Shown one piece after another: positions 1 to 7,228 of a stretch of 64,000 nucleotides of DNA (the stretch's first letter is position 1; each line of letters begins with the position of its first letter). The notes under the pieces are model-generated. The model was not told the origin of the DNA, did not search any database, and was given only the letters and a program-made list of their open reading frames with translations. The translations under genes were made by a program, and so were the position numbers. The DNA is from Streptomyces aculeolatus (GTDB lineage: Bacteria > Actinomycetota > Actinomycetes > Streptomycetales > Streptomycetaceae). The stretch covers positions 124,001-188,000 of the forward strand of contig NZ_JAINRD010000020.1 of assembly GCF_020400605.1 (NCBI RefSeq). Reading direction: 5' to 3'.

Positions 1-2
1 GG

Positions 3-1256
3 GCCGGGCCCGGCGGCTTCGGGCAGGCCGGCATGCGCGCGGTGGCGGAGAGCCGCCGGGCGGCGCTCGCCGAGGAGGCCGAGGGGTACGCGCAGGGCGC
101 GTACGGGGCGCAGCCCGACGCGGGCAGGACCGGCGCGCAGCCCTGGAGCCCGGACCAGCCCTACCCCGCGGAGCACGACCCGGCGGCCGGTACGGGCGGC
201 TGGCCGGGGGCCGCCGCGCACGCCGACCCCGGCGACGGCCCGTACGGCGAGGTCCCCCCGGGCCACGCCCAGCACCCCGCCGACGGCGAAGGGCCGCCCG
301 CGGAGGGGCAGATCAGCGCCTGGCGCTCGGTGCGGCAGGACGGCGACGGCGGGACGTCGCCGGGCTGGTCGATCCCGACCGCCTCCGACGACCTGCCGGA
401 GGACTCCGGCGAGTACGCGCTGCACGACCGCCCCGCGGGCGCCGGGCAGCCGGACGGCGGTGCGCGGGAGCACGCGGCGCCGGAGGCGGAGGCGGGCGGC
501 GTACCGCAGCCGCCGGAGGCGGACGAAGCGGTCCCGGCCGCCCCCGCCGAGCCGGCCGCCGCCGAACCGGAACCGCTGCCCGAGCCGGCCCCGGCCGGCG
601 CCCTGCCGCCGGACGAACACCCCCTCGCCTCGTACGTGCTGCGCGTCAACGGCGCCGACCGCCCGGTGACCGGCGCGTGGATCGGGGAGTCCCTGCTGTA
701 CGTGCTGCGCGAGCGGCTCGGCCTCGCCGGCGCCAAGGACGGCTGCTCGCAGGGCGAGTGCGGCGCGTGCTCGGTGAAGGTCGACGGCCGGCTCGTGGCT
801 GCGTGCCTGGTGCCGGCGGCGACGGCCGCGGGCGCCGAGATCCGCACCGTCGAGGGCCTGGCTGACCAGGGCGTGCACTCCGACGTCCAGCGGGCGCTGG
901 CCGCGTCGGGCGCGGTGCAGTGCGGGTTCTGCGTGCCGGGCCTGGCGATGACGGTGCACGACCTGCTGGAGGGCAACCACACGCCGAGCGACCTGGAGGC
1001 CCGCCAGGCGCTCAGCGGCAACCTGTGCCGTTGCACCGGCTACCGCGCGGTGCTCGACGCCGTCCAGGAGGTCATCGCGGGCCGCCGCGCCCCGGACACC
1101 GACCCGCCGGACACCGCCGGCGTTCCGGACGACGCCGAGCGCGCCCGAATCCCGCAGCAGGCGGGCCCGGGCGAAGGCGGCGCCCACCCCGCCCCGGACA
1201 CCGTCCGCATGCCCCCGCCCCGCCCCCCGAACCCCCACGAGGGAGGCCCCCGGTGA
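3..1256 (+). CDS. 2Fe-2S subunit of a xanthine-dehydrogenase-family molybdenum hydroxylase, probably 5'-truncated by the window
   Basis: The C-terminal half is a two-cluster ferredoxin-like subunit that passes electrons from the molybdenum cofactor to FAD. The plant-type cluster motif CSQGECGAC lies near residue 238 (counting from the ATG at 33), and the second-cluster motifs QCGFC and NLCRCTGYR near residues 296-335. The first ~195 residues are Pro/Ala/Glu/Gly-rich and probably disordered, an extension I recall in streptomycete versions. No stop codon occurs between base 1 and the ATG at 33 and no ribosome site precedes that ATG, so the true start is probably upstream of the window. The molybdopterin subunit follows 85 bp downstream on the same strand, as expected for an operon. 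An FAD subunit is not seen and may lie upstream. Confidence 0.85.
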   Translation, partial: AGPGGFGQAGMRAVAESRRAALAEEAEGYAQGAYGAQPDAGRTGAQPWSPDQPYPAEHDPAAGTGGWPGAAAHADPGDGPYGEVPPGHAQHPADGEGPPAEGQISAWRSVRQDGDGGTSPGWSIPTASDDLPEDSGEYALHDRPAGAGQPDGGAREHAAPEAEAGGVPQPPEADEAVPAAPAEPAAAEPEPLPEPAPAGALPPDEHPLASYVLRVNGADRPVTGAWIGESLLYVLRERLGLAGAKDGCSQGECGACSVKVDGRLVAACLVPAATAAGAEIRTVEGLADQGVHSDVQRALAASGAVQCGFCVPGLAMTVHDLLEGNHTPSDLEARQALSGNLCRCTGYRAVLDAVQEVIAGRRAPDTDPPDTAGVPDDAERARIPQQAGPGEGGAHPAPDTVRMPPPRPPNPHEGGPR

Positions 1257-1341
1257 CGCCCTCCACGAACCCCGGGCCCGCCGCCTCCGCCGTGCCCGAG
1301 GGCCCTCGCCACCACCGTCGGAGCAGGAGGGAATCCGCCCC

Positions 1342-3642
1342 GTGAACCCCTCCCAGGAGCGCACCGCCGCGCCCTCCGCGACCACCGCCGTCCCCCCCGC
1401 AGAACCGGAGGGCCACGGCATCGGCGCGTCCCTCCCCGCCACCGACCTCGCCGCCAAGACCGAGGGCACCTTCCCGTACGCCGCCGACCTGTGGGCCGAG
1501 GGCCTGCTGTGGGCCGCGCTGCACCGCTCCCCGCACGCGCACGCGCGGATCGTCTCCGTCGACACCTCCGCCGCCGAGGCCATGCCCGGCGTCCGCGTCG
1601 TCGTCACCCACCGCGACCTGCCCGACGCCGCCGACCACGGCCGCGGCGTACGCGACCGGCCCGTCTTCGCGCACGACGTCGTACGGCACCACGGCGAGCC
1701 CGTCGCCGCCGTCGCCGCCGACCACCCCGACACCGCGCGGCTGGCCGCCGCCGCCATCGCCGTCGAGTACGAGCTGCTCGACCCCGTGACCGACCCGCAG
1801 GCCGCCTTCGAGGCCGAGCCCCTGCACCCCGACGGCAACCTGATCCGGCACATCCCCCTGCGCTACGGCGACCCGCAGGCCGCCGGCGAGGTCGTCGTCG
1901 AGGGCACGTACCGCATCGGCCGCCAGGACCCCGCGCCCATCGGCGCCGAGGCCGGGCTCGCCGTGCCGCGCCCCGACGGCGGCGTGGAGATCTACGCCGC
2001 CGCCACCGACCCCCACTCCGTGCGCGACCAGGTCTCCGCCTGCCTGGGGCTGGCCGCGGACCGGGTCAAGGTCGTCGTCACCGGCGTCCCCGGCGCCACC
2101 GGCGACCGCGAGGACGGCTCCATGCAGCTCCCTCTGGGGCTCCTCGCGCTGCGCACCGGCTCGCCCGTGAAGCTGCTCGCCACGCGCGAGGAGTCCTTCC
2201 TCGGCCATGCCCACCGCCACCCCACCCTGCTGCGCTACCGGCACCACGCCGACGCCCGCGGCAAGCTCGTCAAGGTCGAGGCGCAGATCCTCATGGACGG
2301 CGGCGCCTACGCCGACACCTCCGCCGACGCGCTGGCCGCCGCGGTGTCGTTCTCCTGCGGCCCGTACGTCGTCCCCCACGCCTTCGTCGACGGCTGGGTG
2401 GTCCGTACGAACAACCCGCCGTCCGGCCACGTCCGCGGCGAGGGCGCCATGCAGGTCTGCGCCGCGTACGAGGGGCAGATGGACAAGCTCGCCGCGGCGC
2501 TCGGCATGGAACCCGCCGAGCTGCGCGCGCGCAACGTGATGGCCACCGGCGACCTGCTGCCCACCGGCCAGACCGTCACCTGTCCCGCGCCCGTCGCCGA
2601 ACTCCTCACCGCCGTACGCGAGGCGCCGCTGCCGCCCGAGGACCCCGGGGAGCGGGCCCTGCTGCCCGGCGGCCCCGAGGGCGCGGGCGAGCCGGGCGTC
2701 GTGCGCCGGGGCGTGGGCTACGGGCTGGGCATGGTGCACATGCTGGGCGCCGAGGGCGCCGACGAGGTGGCCACCGCGACCGTCCGCGTCAGCGGCGGCG
2801 CCGCCACCGTCATCTGCGCCGCCGTCGAGACCGGCCAGGGCTTCGCCACGCTGGCGCGGCAGATCGTGCAGGAGGTCCTCGGCGTCGACGAGGTGCACAC
2901 CGCGCCCGTCGACACCGACCAGCCCACCGCGGGCCCCGCCTGCCACGGGCGGCACACCTGGGTCTCGGGCGGCGCGGTGGAGCGGGCCGCGAAGATGGTC
3001 CGTACGCAGCTCCTCCAGCCGCTGGCGCAGAAGTTCGGCATGTCCGCGGAGCTGCTGACGATCGCCGACGGCAAGATCACGTCGTACGACGGCGTGCTGT
3101 CGACGACCGTCGCGGAGGCGCTGGAGGGCAAGGAGCTATGGGCCACGGCGCAGTGCCGCCCGCACCCGACGGAGCCGCTGGACGCCAACGGGCAGGGCGA
3201 CGCGTTCGTGGGCATGGCGTTCTGCGCGGTGCGCGCGGTGGTGGACGTGGACGTGGAGCTGGGCGCGGTGCGGGTGGTGGAGATGGCCGTCGCGCAGGAC
3301 GTCGGCAAGGTCCTCAACCCGCGGCAGCTCGCGGCCCGGATCGAGGCCGGCGTCACGCAGGGCGTGGGCGCGGCGCTGATGGAGAACCTCCGTACGAACA
3401 AGGGCATCGTCCGCCGCCCCGACCTCACCGGCTATCCGCTGCCCACGGCGCTCGACGCGCCGGACGTGCGGATCGTGAAGCTGGTCGAGGAGCGGGACGT
3501 GGTGGCCCCGTTCGGCGCGAAGGCGGCGAGCGCGGCGCCGGTGGTCACGTCGCCGGCGGCGATCGCGGCGGCGGTGCGGGCGGCGACGGGGCGGCCGGTG
3601 AGCCGGCTGCCGATCCGGCCGCAGTCGGCCGCGGTGCAGTAG
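1342..3642 (+). CDS. xanthine-dehydrogenase-family molybdopterin-binding subunit, active-site Glu missing
   Basis: This 766-residue protein matches the large subunit that binds molybdopterin cytosine dinucleotide and hydroxylates purines or aldehydes. The GTG start follows GGAGGG at a normal spacing. Family blocks are recognisable: VRGEGAMQ near residue 370 followed by the LAAALGMEPAELRARN helix, and ETGQGFATLARQ near residue 495. The C-terminal block that normally reads FGAKGVGE reads FGAKAASA here, so the catalytic Glu is Ala (residue 731). The enzyme may be inactive on purines or may act on another substrate. It partners the 2Fe-2S gene just upstream. The fold assignment is firm; the reaction is not. 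Confidence 0.85.
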   Translation: MNPSQERTAAPSATTAVPPAEPEGHGIGASLPATDLAAKTEGTFPYAADLWAEGLLWAALHRSPHAHARIVSVDTSAAEAMPGVRVVVTHRDLPDAADHGRGVRDRPVFAHDVVRHHGEPVAAVAADHPDTARLAAAAIAVEYELLDPVTDPQAAFEAEPLHPDGNLIRHIPLRYGDPQAAGEVVVEGTYRIGRQDPAPIGAEAGLAVPRPDGGVEIYAAATDPHSVRDQVSACLGLAADRVKVVVTGVPGATGDREDGSMQLPLGLLALRTGSPVKLLATREESFLGHAHRHPTLLRYRHHADARGKLVKVEAQILMDGGAYADTSADALAAAVSFSCGPYVVPHAFVDGWVVRTNNPPSGHVRGEGAMQVCAAYEGQMDKLAAALGMEPAELRARNVMATGDLLPTGQTVTCPAPVAELLTAVREAPLPPEDPGERALLPGGPEGAGEPGVVRRGVGYGLGMVHMLGAEGADEVATATVRVSGGAATVICAAVETGQGFATLARQIVQEVLGVDEVHTAPVDTDQPTAGPACHGRHTWVSGGAVERAAKMVRTQLLQPLAQKFGMSAELLTIADGKITSYDGVLSTTVAEALEGKELWATAQCRPHPTEPLDANGQGDAFVGMAFCAVRAVVDVDVELGAVRVVEMAVAQDVGKVLNPRQLAARIEAGVTQGVGAALMENLRTNKGIVRRPDLTGYPLPTALDAPDVRIVKLVEERDVVAPFGAKAASAAPVVTSPAAIAAAVRAATGRPVSRLPIRPQSAAVQ

Positions 3643-3675
3643 CGGCGGCGTAGCGGTGCAGTAGCCGTGCAGTAG
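3634..3675 (+). repeat. three copies of a 9-bp repeat across a stop codon
   Basis: The sequence gtgcagtag occurs at 3634-3642, 3656-3664 and 3667-3675. The first copy contains the last codons and TAG stop of the molybdopterin subunit; the others lie in the 239-bp gap before the lipase gene. This looks like a small slippage or duplication product. No function is evident. Confidence 0.6.
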
Positions 3676-3881
3676 GGGGCACCTTCGGGGGCGTCGGCCA
3701 CCAATGCCCGTTATGTGGATCATGAGGCGATACGGTCCGCGGGAAGAGCCGCGGCCGTACGCACCACCCCGCTGTACGCACCCCCCGTCGTACGTACCCC
3801 CGCCGTACGGCCGAGACGTGCTCCTCCGGGGCCTCTCCCCGCCCCGCCGCCCTCCCCGAGCCGCGCAGGCAAGGAGCACCC

Positions 3882-5447
3882 ATGAAGACCTCCGACCGGC
3901 CCACCCCGCCGACCTCCTCGTCCCCGCTGACCCCGCAGGTCACGATGACCCTCGCCGCGCTCGCCGCCACCGCGGCGACCCCGCGGCCCTCGGGGGAGAC
4001 GGTGGCGGAGCAGACCGTACGTGTCCGGAGCGGCATCGAGACGCAACTGGCGAACTCCCCGGTCGTCGCGGGCTGGCAGCTGCTGTGGCTGGCCATCAGC
4101 CCGGACAACGCCAACCTCGTCTACGTCGCCCTCAACACCGACGGCTCGAACCAGGTCGCCGTCGTCGTCCGCGGCACCGTCGACAACCCGGCGGACATGC
4201 TCGAAGACCTCGACGTCGGCACGCTGGTGACGTTCACCCCGGCGGGCGGGGCGGAGCCGCTGGCCGTCTCGGCGGGCGCGATGGCGGCGTTCACACAGGT
4301 CACCACGGCGCGCGGGGCGGTGGGGCTGCCGGCGGAGGCCCCGGCCGGCGGGGACGGTCCGATCCCCCTGATGGCCACGCTCACGGAGGAACTCGGCACC
4401 CTCCTCCAGAACCTCCCGCCCTCGCCGCAGCCCGCCGTCTGCCTCATCGGGCACAGCCTCGGCGGCTGCGTCGCCACCATGCTGGCGCCGTACCTCCAGG
4501 CGTACGACTGGCCGGCGAACCCGCCGCGGCTCGGGCTCGTCACGTACGCCGCGCCGACCGCGGGCCTCCAGGGCTTCGCGGACTACGTCGACTCCCTGCC
4601 CTGGAGCCCGTACGAGCGCCACGTGAACGCCTACGACCTGGTCCCGCTGGCCTGGTCGGACCTGACGGCGGCCATGTCCTGGTACCCGCCGCCGGGGCCG
4701 ACGGCGACCGACGAGGTGAAGGCACTGCTGCTCACGATCGACGGGTTCCGGAAGGGCAACGTCTACGTCCAGCCCGCCGCGAACGACCCCGTCACGGTGA
4801 ACCCGAACTACCAGACCCACGACCCGGCGCTCGTCAACCAGACGAGGGCGGACTTCCTCGGCCAGGTCGCGTACCAGCACGCCAACGCCACGTACCTCGC
4901 CCTGCTGGACGCCCCGCCCCTGACCGCCGGACCGGTGGTGACCGGCCTGAGCCCCACCACGGGGGGCGACGGCACGCAGGTCTCCCTCACCGGCAGCGGC
5001 TTCGACTCGTACACCGCCGTCGACTTCGGCACGGTGCCGTGCACGGACTTCACCGTCGACTCCGCCACCGCCATCACGGCCTACGTCCCCGAGGGCGCCG
5101 GCATCGCCGACGTCCGCGTCACCAACCTCCTCGGCACGTCCCCCGCCATCCCGGCGGCCCGCTTCGCGTACGGCCCGACCGCCCCGGTGGCGATCACCTC
5201 GATCTCCCCGGCCCGCGGCAGGGTCGACACGAAGGTCACGATCAAAGGCACCGGCTTCACCCGGAGCGCCAAGGTCCTCTTCAGGAACCACGCCTCGGCC
5301 CACGTCGACCACGAGTCCTCCACCCAACTCACGGCCAGGGCCCCGCGCCACCTCCCGACGGACCCGGCGACGGTGGACATCGTGATCGACACAGGCTTGG
5401 CCACGTCCCCGAGGGGCCCGTACGACGAGTTCACCTACGGCGACTGA
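3882..5447 (+). CDS. lipase/alpha-beta hydrolase with two C-terminal IPT/TIG domains
   Basis: A 521-residue serine hydrolase of the class-3 lipase type. The nucleophile elbow is GHSLGG with Ser192, preceded by a central sheet ending at VCLIGHS. A likely Asp follows at NAYDLVPL and a His in YQTHDPAL or YQHANATY. From about residue 345 there are two Ig-like IPT/TIG repeats, each opening with a (V/I)TxxSPxxG pattern (TGLSPTTGGDGTQV and TSISPARGRVDTKV). The start is supported by AAGGAG about 8 bases before the ATG. No signal peptide or lipobox is visible although IPT domains usually sit in exported proteins. The substrate is unknown. Confidence 0.7.
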   Translation: MKTSDRPTPPTSSSPLTPQVTMTLAALAATAATPRPSGETVAEQTVRVRSGIETQLANSPVVAGWQLLWLAISPDNANLVYVALNTDGSNQVAVVVRGTVDNPADMLEDLDVGTLVTFTPAGGAEPLAVSAGAMAAFTQVTTARGAVGLPAEAPAGGDGPIPLMATLTEELGTLLQNLPPSPQPAVCLIGHSLGGCVATMLAPYLQAYDWPANPPRLGLVTYAAPTAGLQGFADYVDSLPWSPYERHVNAYDLVPLAWSDLTAAMSWYPPPGPTATDEVKALLLTIDGFRKGNVYVQPAANDPVTVNPNYQTHDPALVNQTRADFLGQVAYQHANATYLALLDAPPLTAGPVVTGLSPTTGGDGTQVSLTGSGFDSYTAVDFGTVPCTDFTVDSATAITAYVPEGAGIADVRVTNLLGTSPAIPAARFAYGPTAPVAITSISPARGRVDTKVTIKGTGFTRSAKVLFRNHASAHVDHESSTQLTARAPRHLPTDPATVDIVIDTGLATSPRGPYDEFTYGD

Positions 5448-5559
5448 GTCCGGCCTGCGGCCGGGCAGAGCACCCGGCTGTCGTTTTCGTCCAAGACGGC
5501 CGCGGCGGCCGCGATCTAGCGTGGTCCAGCAGCTCGCCCGATCATGAGGAGAAAGCACC

Positions 5560-6138
5560 ATGCGTGACCTGGTCTACACCGCCTTCATATCGCTCGACGG
5601 CGTCGTGGACTCGCCGGGGGGCGGGCCGGGGGAGGAGCACCGCAGCGGCGGATGGGTGGTCAACGATCTCGAGTTCGTGCCGGAGGCCTGGTCGCTGAAG
5701 GGCGAGGAACTGGCCGACACCACGGCGCTGATGTTCGGCCGCCGCAGCTACGAGGCGTTCGCGCCGGTCTGGCCCGGCTCGGAGGACCACGCCGACTACA
5801 GGGAACTGCCCAAGTACGTGGTGTCGACCACGCTGTCCGACGACGCCCTCGTCGACGGGTGGGGGCCGACGACCATCCTGCGTTCGACCGAGGACGTCGC
5901 CGCGCTCAAGGAGGGCGAGGGCGGCGCGATCTTCATCCACGGGAGCGCGGAGCTGGCCCGGCGGCTGTCGGACGCGGGGCTGATCGACCAGTACAACCTG
6001 CTCGTCTTCCCCGTGCTGCTCGGTGCCGGGAAAAGCCTGTTCGGCCGGGCCGACCGCGACAAGCAGATGCTGACGCTGCGGGAGTCGGAGAGCTACTCGA
6101 ACGGGATCCTGAAGCTGGTCTACGACGTCAGGCGCTGA
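5560..6138 (+). CDS. dihydrofolate-reductase-family protein (RibD C-terminal domain)
   Basis: The 192-residue protein has the small reductase fold of the RibD C-terminal/DHFR superfamily. The N-terminal strand YTAFISLDGVVDSP, the LMFGRRSYEAF helix and the IHGSAELARRL and VFPVLLGAGKSLF segments are typical. GAGGAGA precedes the ATG at good spacing. Members of this group are NADPH-dependent reductases of unknown substrate rather than true folate enzymes. The last 19 bp overlap the end of the convergent AraC-type gene, so the two 3' ends are interlocked. This pairing suggests that the regulator may act on the reductase gene, which is inference. Confidence 0.85.
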   Translation: MRDLVYTAFISLDGVVDSPGGGPGEEHRSGGWVVNDLEFVPEAWSLKGEELADTTALMFGRRSYEAFAPVWPGSEDHADYRELPKYVVSTTLSDDALVDGWGPTTILRSTEDVAALKEGEGGAIFIHGSAELARRLSDAGLIDQYNLLVFPVLLGAGKSLFGRADRDKQMLTLRESESYSNGILKLVYDVRR

Positions 6139-6830
6139 TCCGGATGGAGGGCGATCGCGCCGCCGACGCCCTCGCGCAACTGCGTTGCGGTGCGCCCGAC
6201 GTAGGAGCGCAGCGCCCGGGCCAGGTGCGGCTCGTCGTAGTAGTCGAGCTTGGCGACGACGGAAGCGGCCGGGTCGCCGAGCGCCAGCAACTCCGCCGCG
6301 GTGCGGGCCCGCTCGATCTGCCGGACGGCCTTCCGCGTCAGCCCGGTCGTGGCGCGGAACCGGCGTTCGACCGTGCGCGCCGACACGGCCGGGCGGTGCC
6401 CCCGCAGCACCTCGGCGACGAGCGGGTCGCGGACCACGATCCCGGCCCGGACGAGCCGCTCGACCAGGGCCTCGGCGTCGTCGGCACGAGGTGTCTCCCA
6501 GGGCGCACCGTCCAGCCGGAACGTCCGGCGGGTGGTGTCGGGCAGCGCGATGCCGCCGTCGACCAGCGCCGGCGTGGGCACGGCCCGCAACGAGGTGCCG
6601 AGGGCGAACTCGATGCCGGTGAAGACCGCGCCCTCCGGCACGGGCGCCGTGCCGGTCCGGGTCTCGGGTCCGGTGACGGCCGCGTACGCCCGGCCGTCCT
6701 GCCGCCAGAACACCAGGCCCCAGTGCACCCCTGCGACGGACGTCATCGCCGTGACCTGCTCGCTCGTGCAGGTCCACACGGTGTCGACCCAGGGCGAGTC
6801 GGACCGGCGCGTCGCGAAGCGGAGTTCCAC
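6120..6830 (-). CDS. AraC-type helix-turn-helix transcriptional regulator
   Basis: A 236-residue regulator. The N-terminal ~140 residues form a sensory domain beginning VELRFATRRSDSPW. The C-terminal AraC DNA-binding domain includes SARTVERRFRATTGL and a second helix-turn-helix in AAASVVAKLDYYDEPHLARA, with the usual FSRALRSYVG-like ending (ARALRSYVGRTATQLR). I chose the GTG at 6830 because the sensory domain starts there; the open frame runs much further upstream but that stretch reads as non-coding. Its ligand is unknown. It converges on the DHFR-family gene with 19 bp of overlap. Confidence 0.8.
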   Translation of the reverse strand: MELRFATRRSDSPWVDTVWTCTSEQVTAMTSVAGVHWGLVFWRQDGRAYAAVTGPETRTGTAPVPEGAVFTGIEFALGTSLRAVPTPALVDGGIALPDTTRRTFRLDGAPWETPRADDAEALVERLVRAGIVVRDPLVAEVLRGHRPAVSARTVERRFRATTGLTRKAVRQIERARTAAELLALGDPAASVVAKLDYYDEPHLARALRSYVGRTATQLREGVGGAIALHPDQRLTS

Positions 6831-6920
6831 GGGCAGAGAATACGCCGCGCGACAGCCGCGGCGAAGGCCCGGAACCCGCGGACCACCAGGTAGAACGCCC
6901 AAGACGGAACCGGAGCCGGA

Positions 6921-6966
6921 CGCACGAGGAGGGCGGCACCCCACCGGGTGCCGCCCTCGTCGTGCG
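6921..6966. terminator. strong hairpin terminator, orphan
   Basis: A stem of about 21 bp with one mismatch: the inner arms agggcggcaccc (6930-6941) and gggtgccgccct (6946-6957) pair perfectly around a 4-base loop, and the outer arms cgcacga/tcgtgcg extend the stem. There is no long T run, as is common in this GC range. No gene ends beside it in either direction. Confidence 0.7.
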
Positions 6967-7145
6967 GCTGGTCGGAGGCTCGCCTTATGCCGCGGGAACC
7001 GGCGGTCGTGGTCAGCATGGTCCGTCCCATCCGGCGGCCGTTCGGAGAACGGTGAGCCTGGTCGCGGGGGCGGCGCAGAAGCGCGCATCCTTGGTCGCCG
7101 CGTACGGGCCTCGTGGACAACGAAGTACGGCCCGGAGGCCAGTGG

Positions 7146-7187
7146 TTGACAAGATGCATCATGTGCGCAAGATTTGCAGATACTGCA
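7146..7187 (+). promoter_or_regulatory. candidate promoter and operator for the glycosidase block
   Basis: A perfect TTGACA -35 hexamer (7146-7151) is followed after 17 bases by AAGATT (7169-7174), a weak -10. Two palindromes overlap it: GATGCATC (7153-7160) in the spacer and TGCAG-ATA-CTGCA (7175-7187) just downstream. The stretch is unusually AT-rich for this genome and lies 42 bp before the GH31 start codon. Palindromes in and after the spacer suit a repressor site, but no regulator gene is linked. Confidence 0.45.
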
Positions 7188-7228
7188 TAGTCCATTCATC
7201 ATGGCAATCGCGCCTGCGGAGGACGACG

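Larger units (their letters stand above)
6831..7228. other. 398-bp non-coding gap between divergent genes, with an internal terminator
   Basis: This gap separates the 5' ends of the AraC-type gene and the first GH31 gene. It holds a strong hairpin (6921-6966) and, near 7146-7187, a promoter-like stretch with small palindromes. Between these, roughly 6970-7140, I see no convincing gene on either strand. A terminator has no obvious purpose between two genes that diverge, so the gap probably marks one edge of the inserted glycosidase block. Confidence 0.55.

Noticed and set aside
5450..5464. Short hairpin ccggcc-tgc-ggccgg after the lipase gene as a terminator
   Set aside because: A 6-bp stem without a T run; common by chance at this GC.
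7132..7143. ggaggccagtgg resembling the tRNA-Cys 3' end as an att duplicate
   Set aside because: Only 7 plus 4 matching bases with an insertion; chance similarity in this GC range.
6962..7228. Upstream extension of the first GH31 frame
   Set aside because: It would hide a clear signal peptide, run through the promoter region, and lacks a ribosome site; ATG 7229 is well supported.
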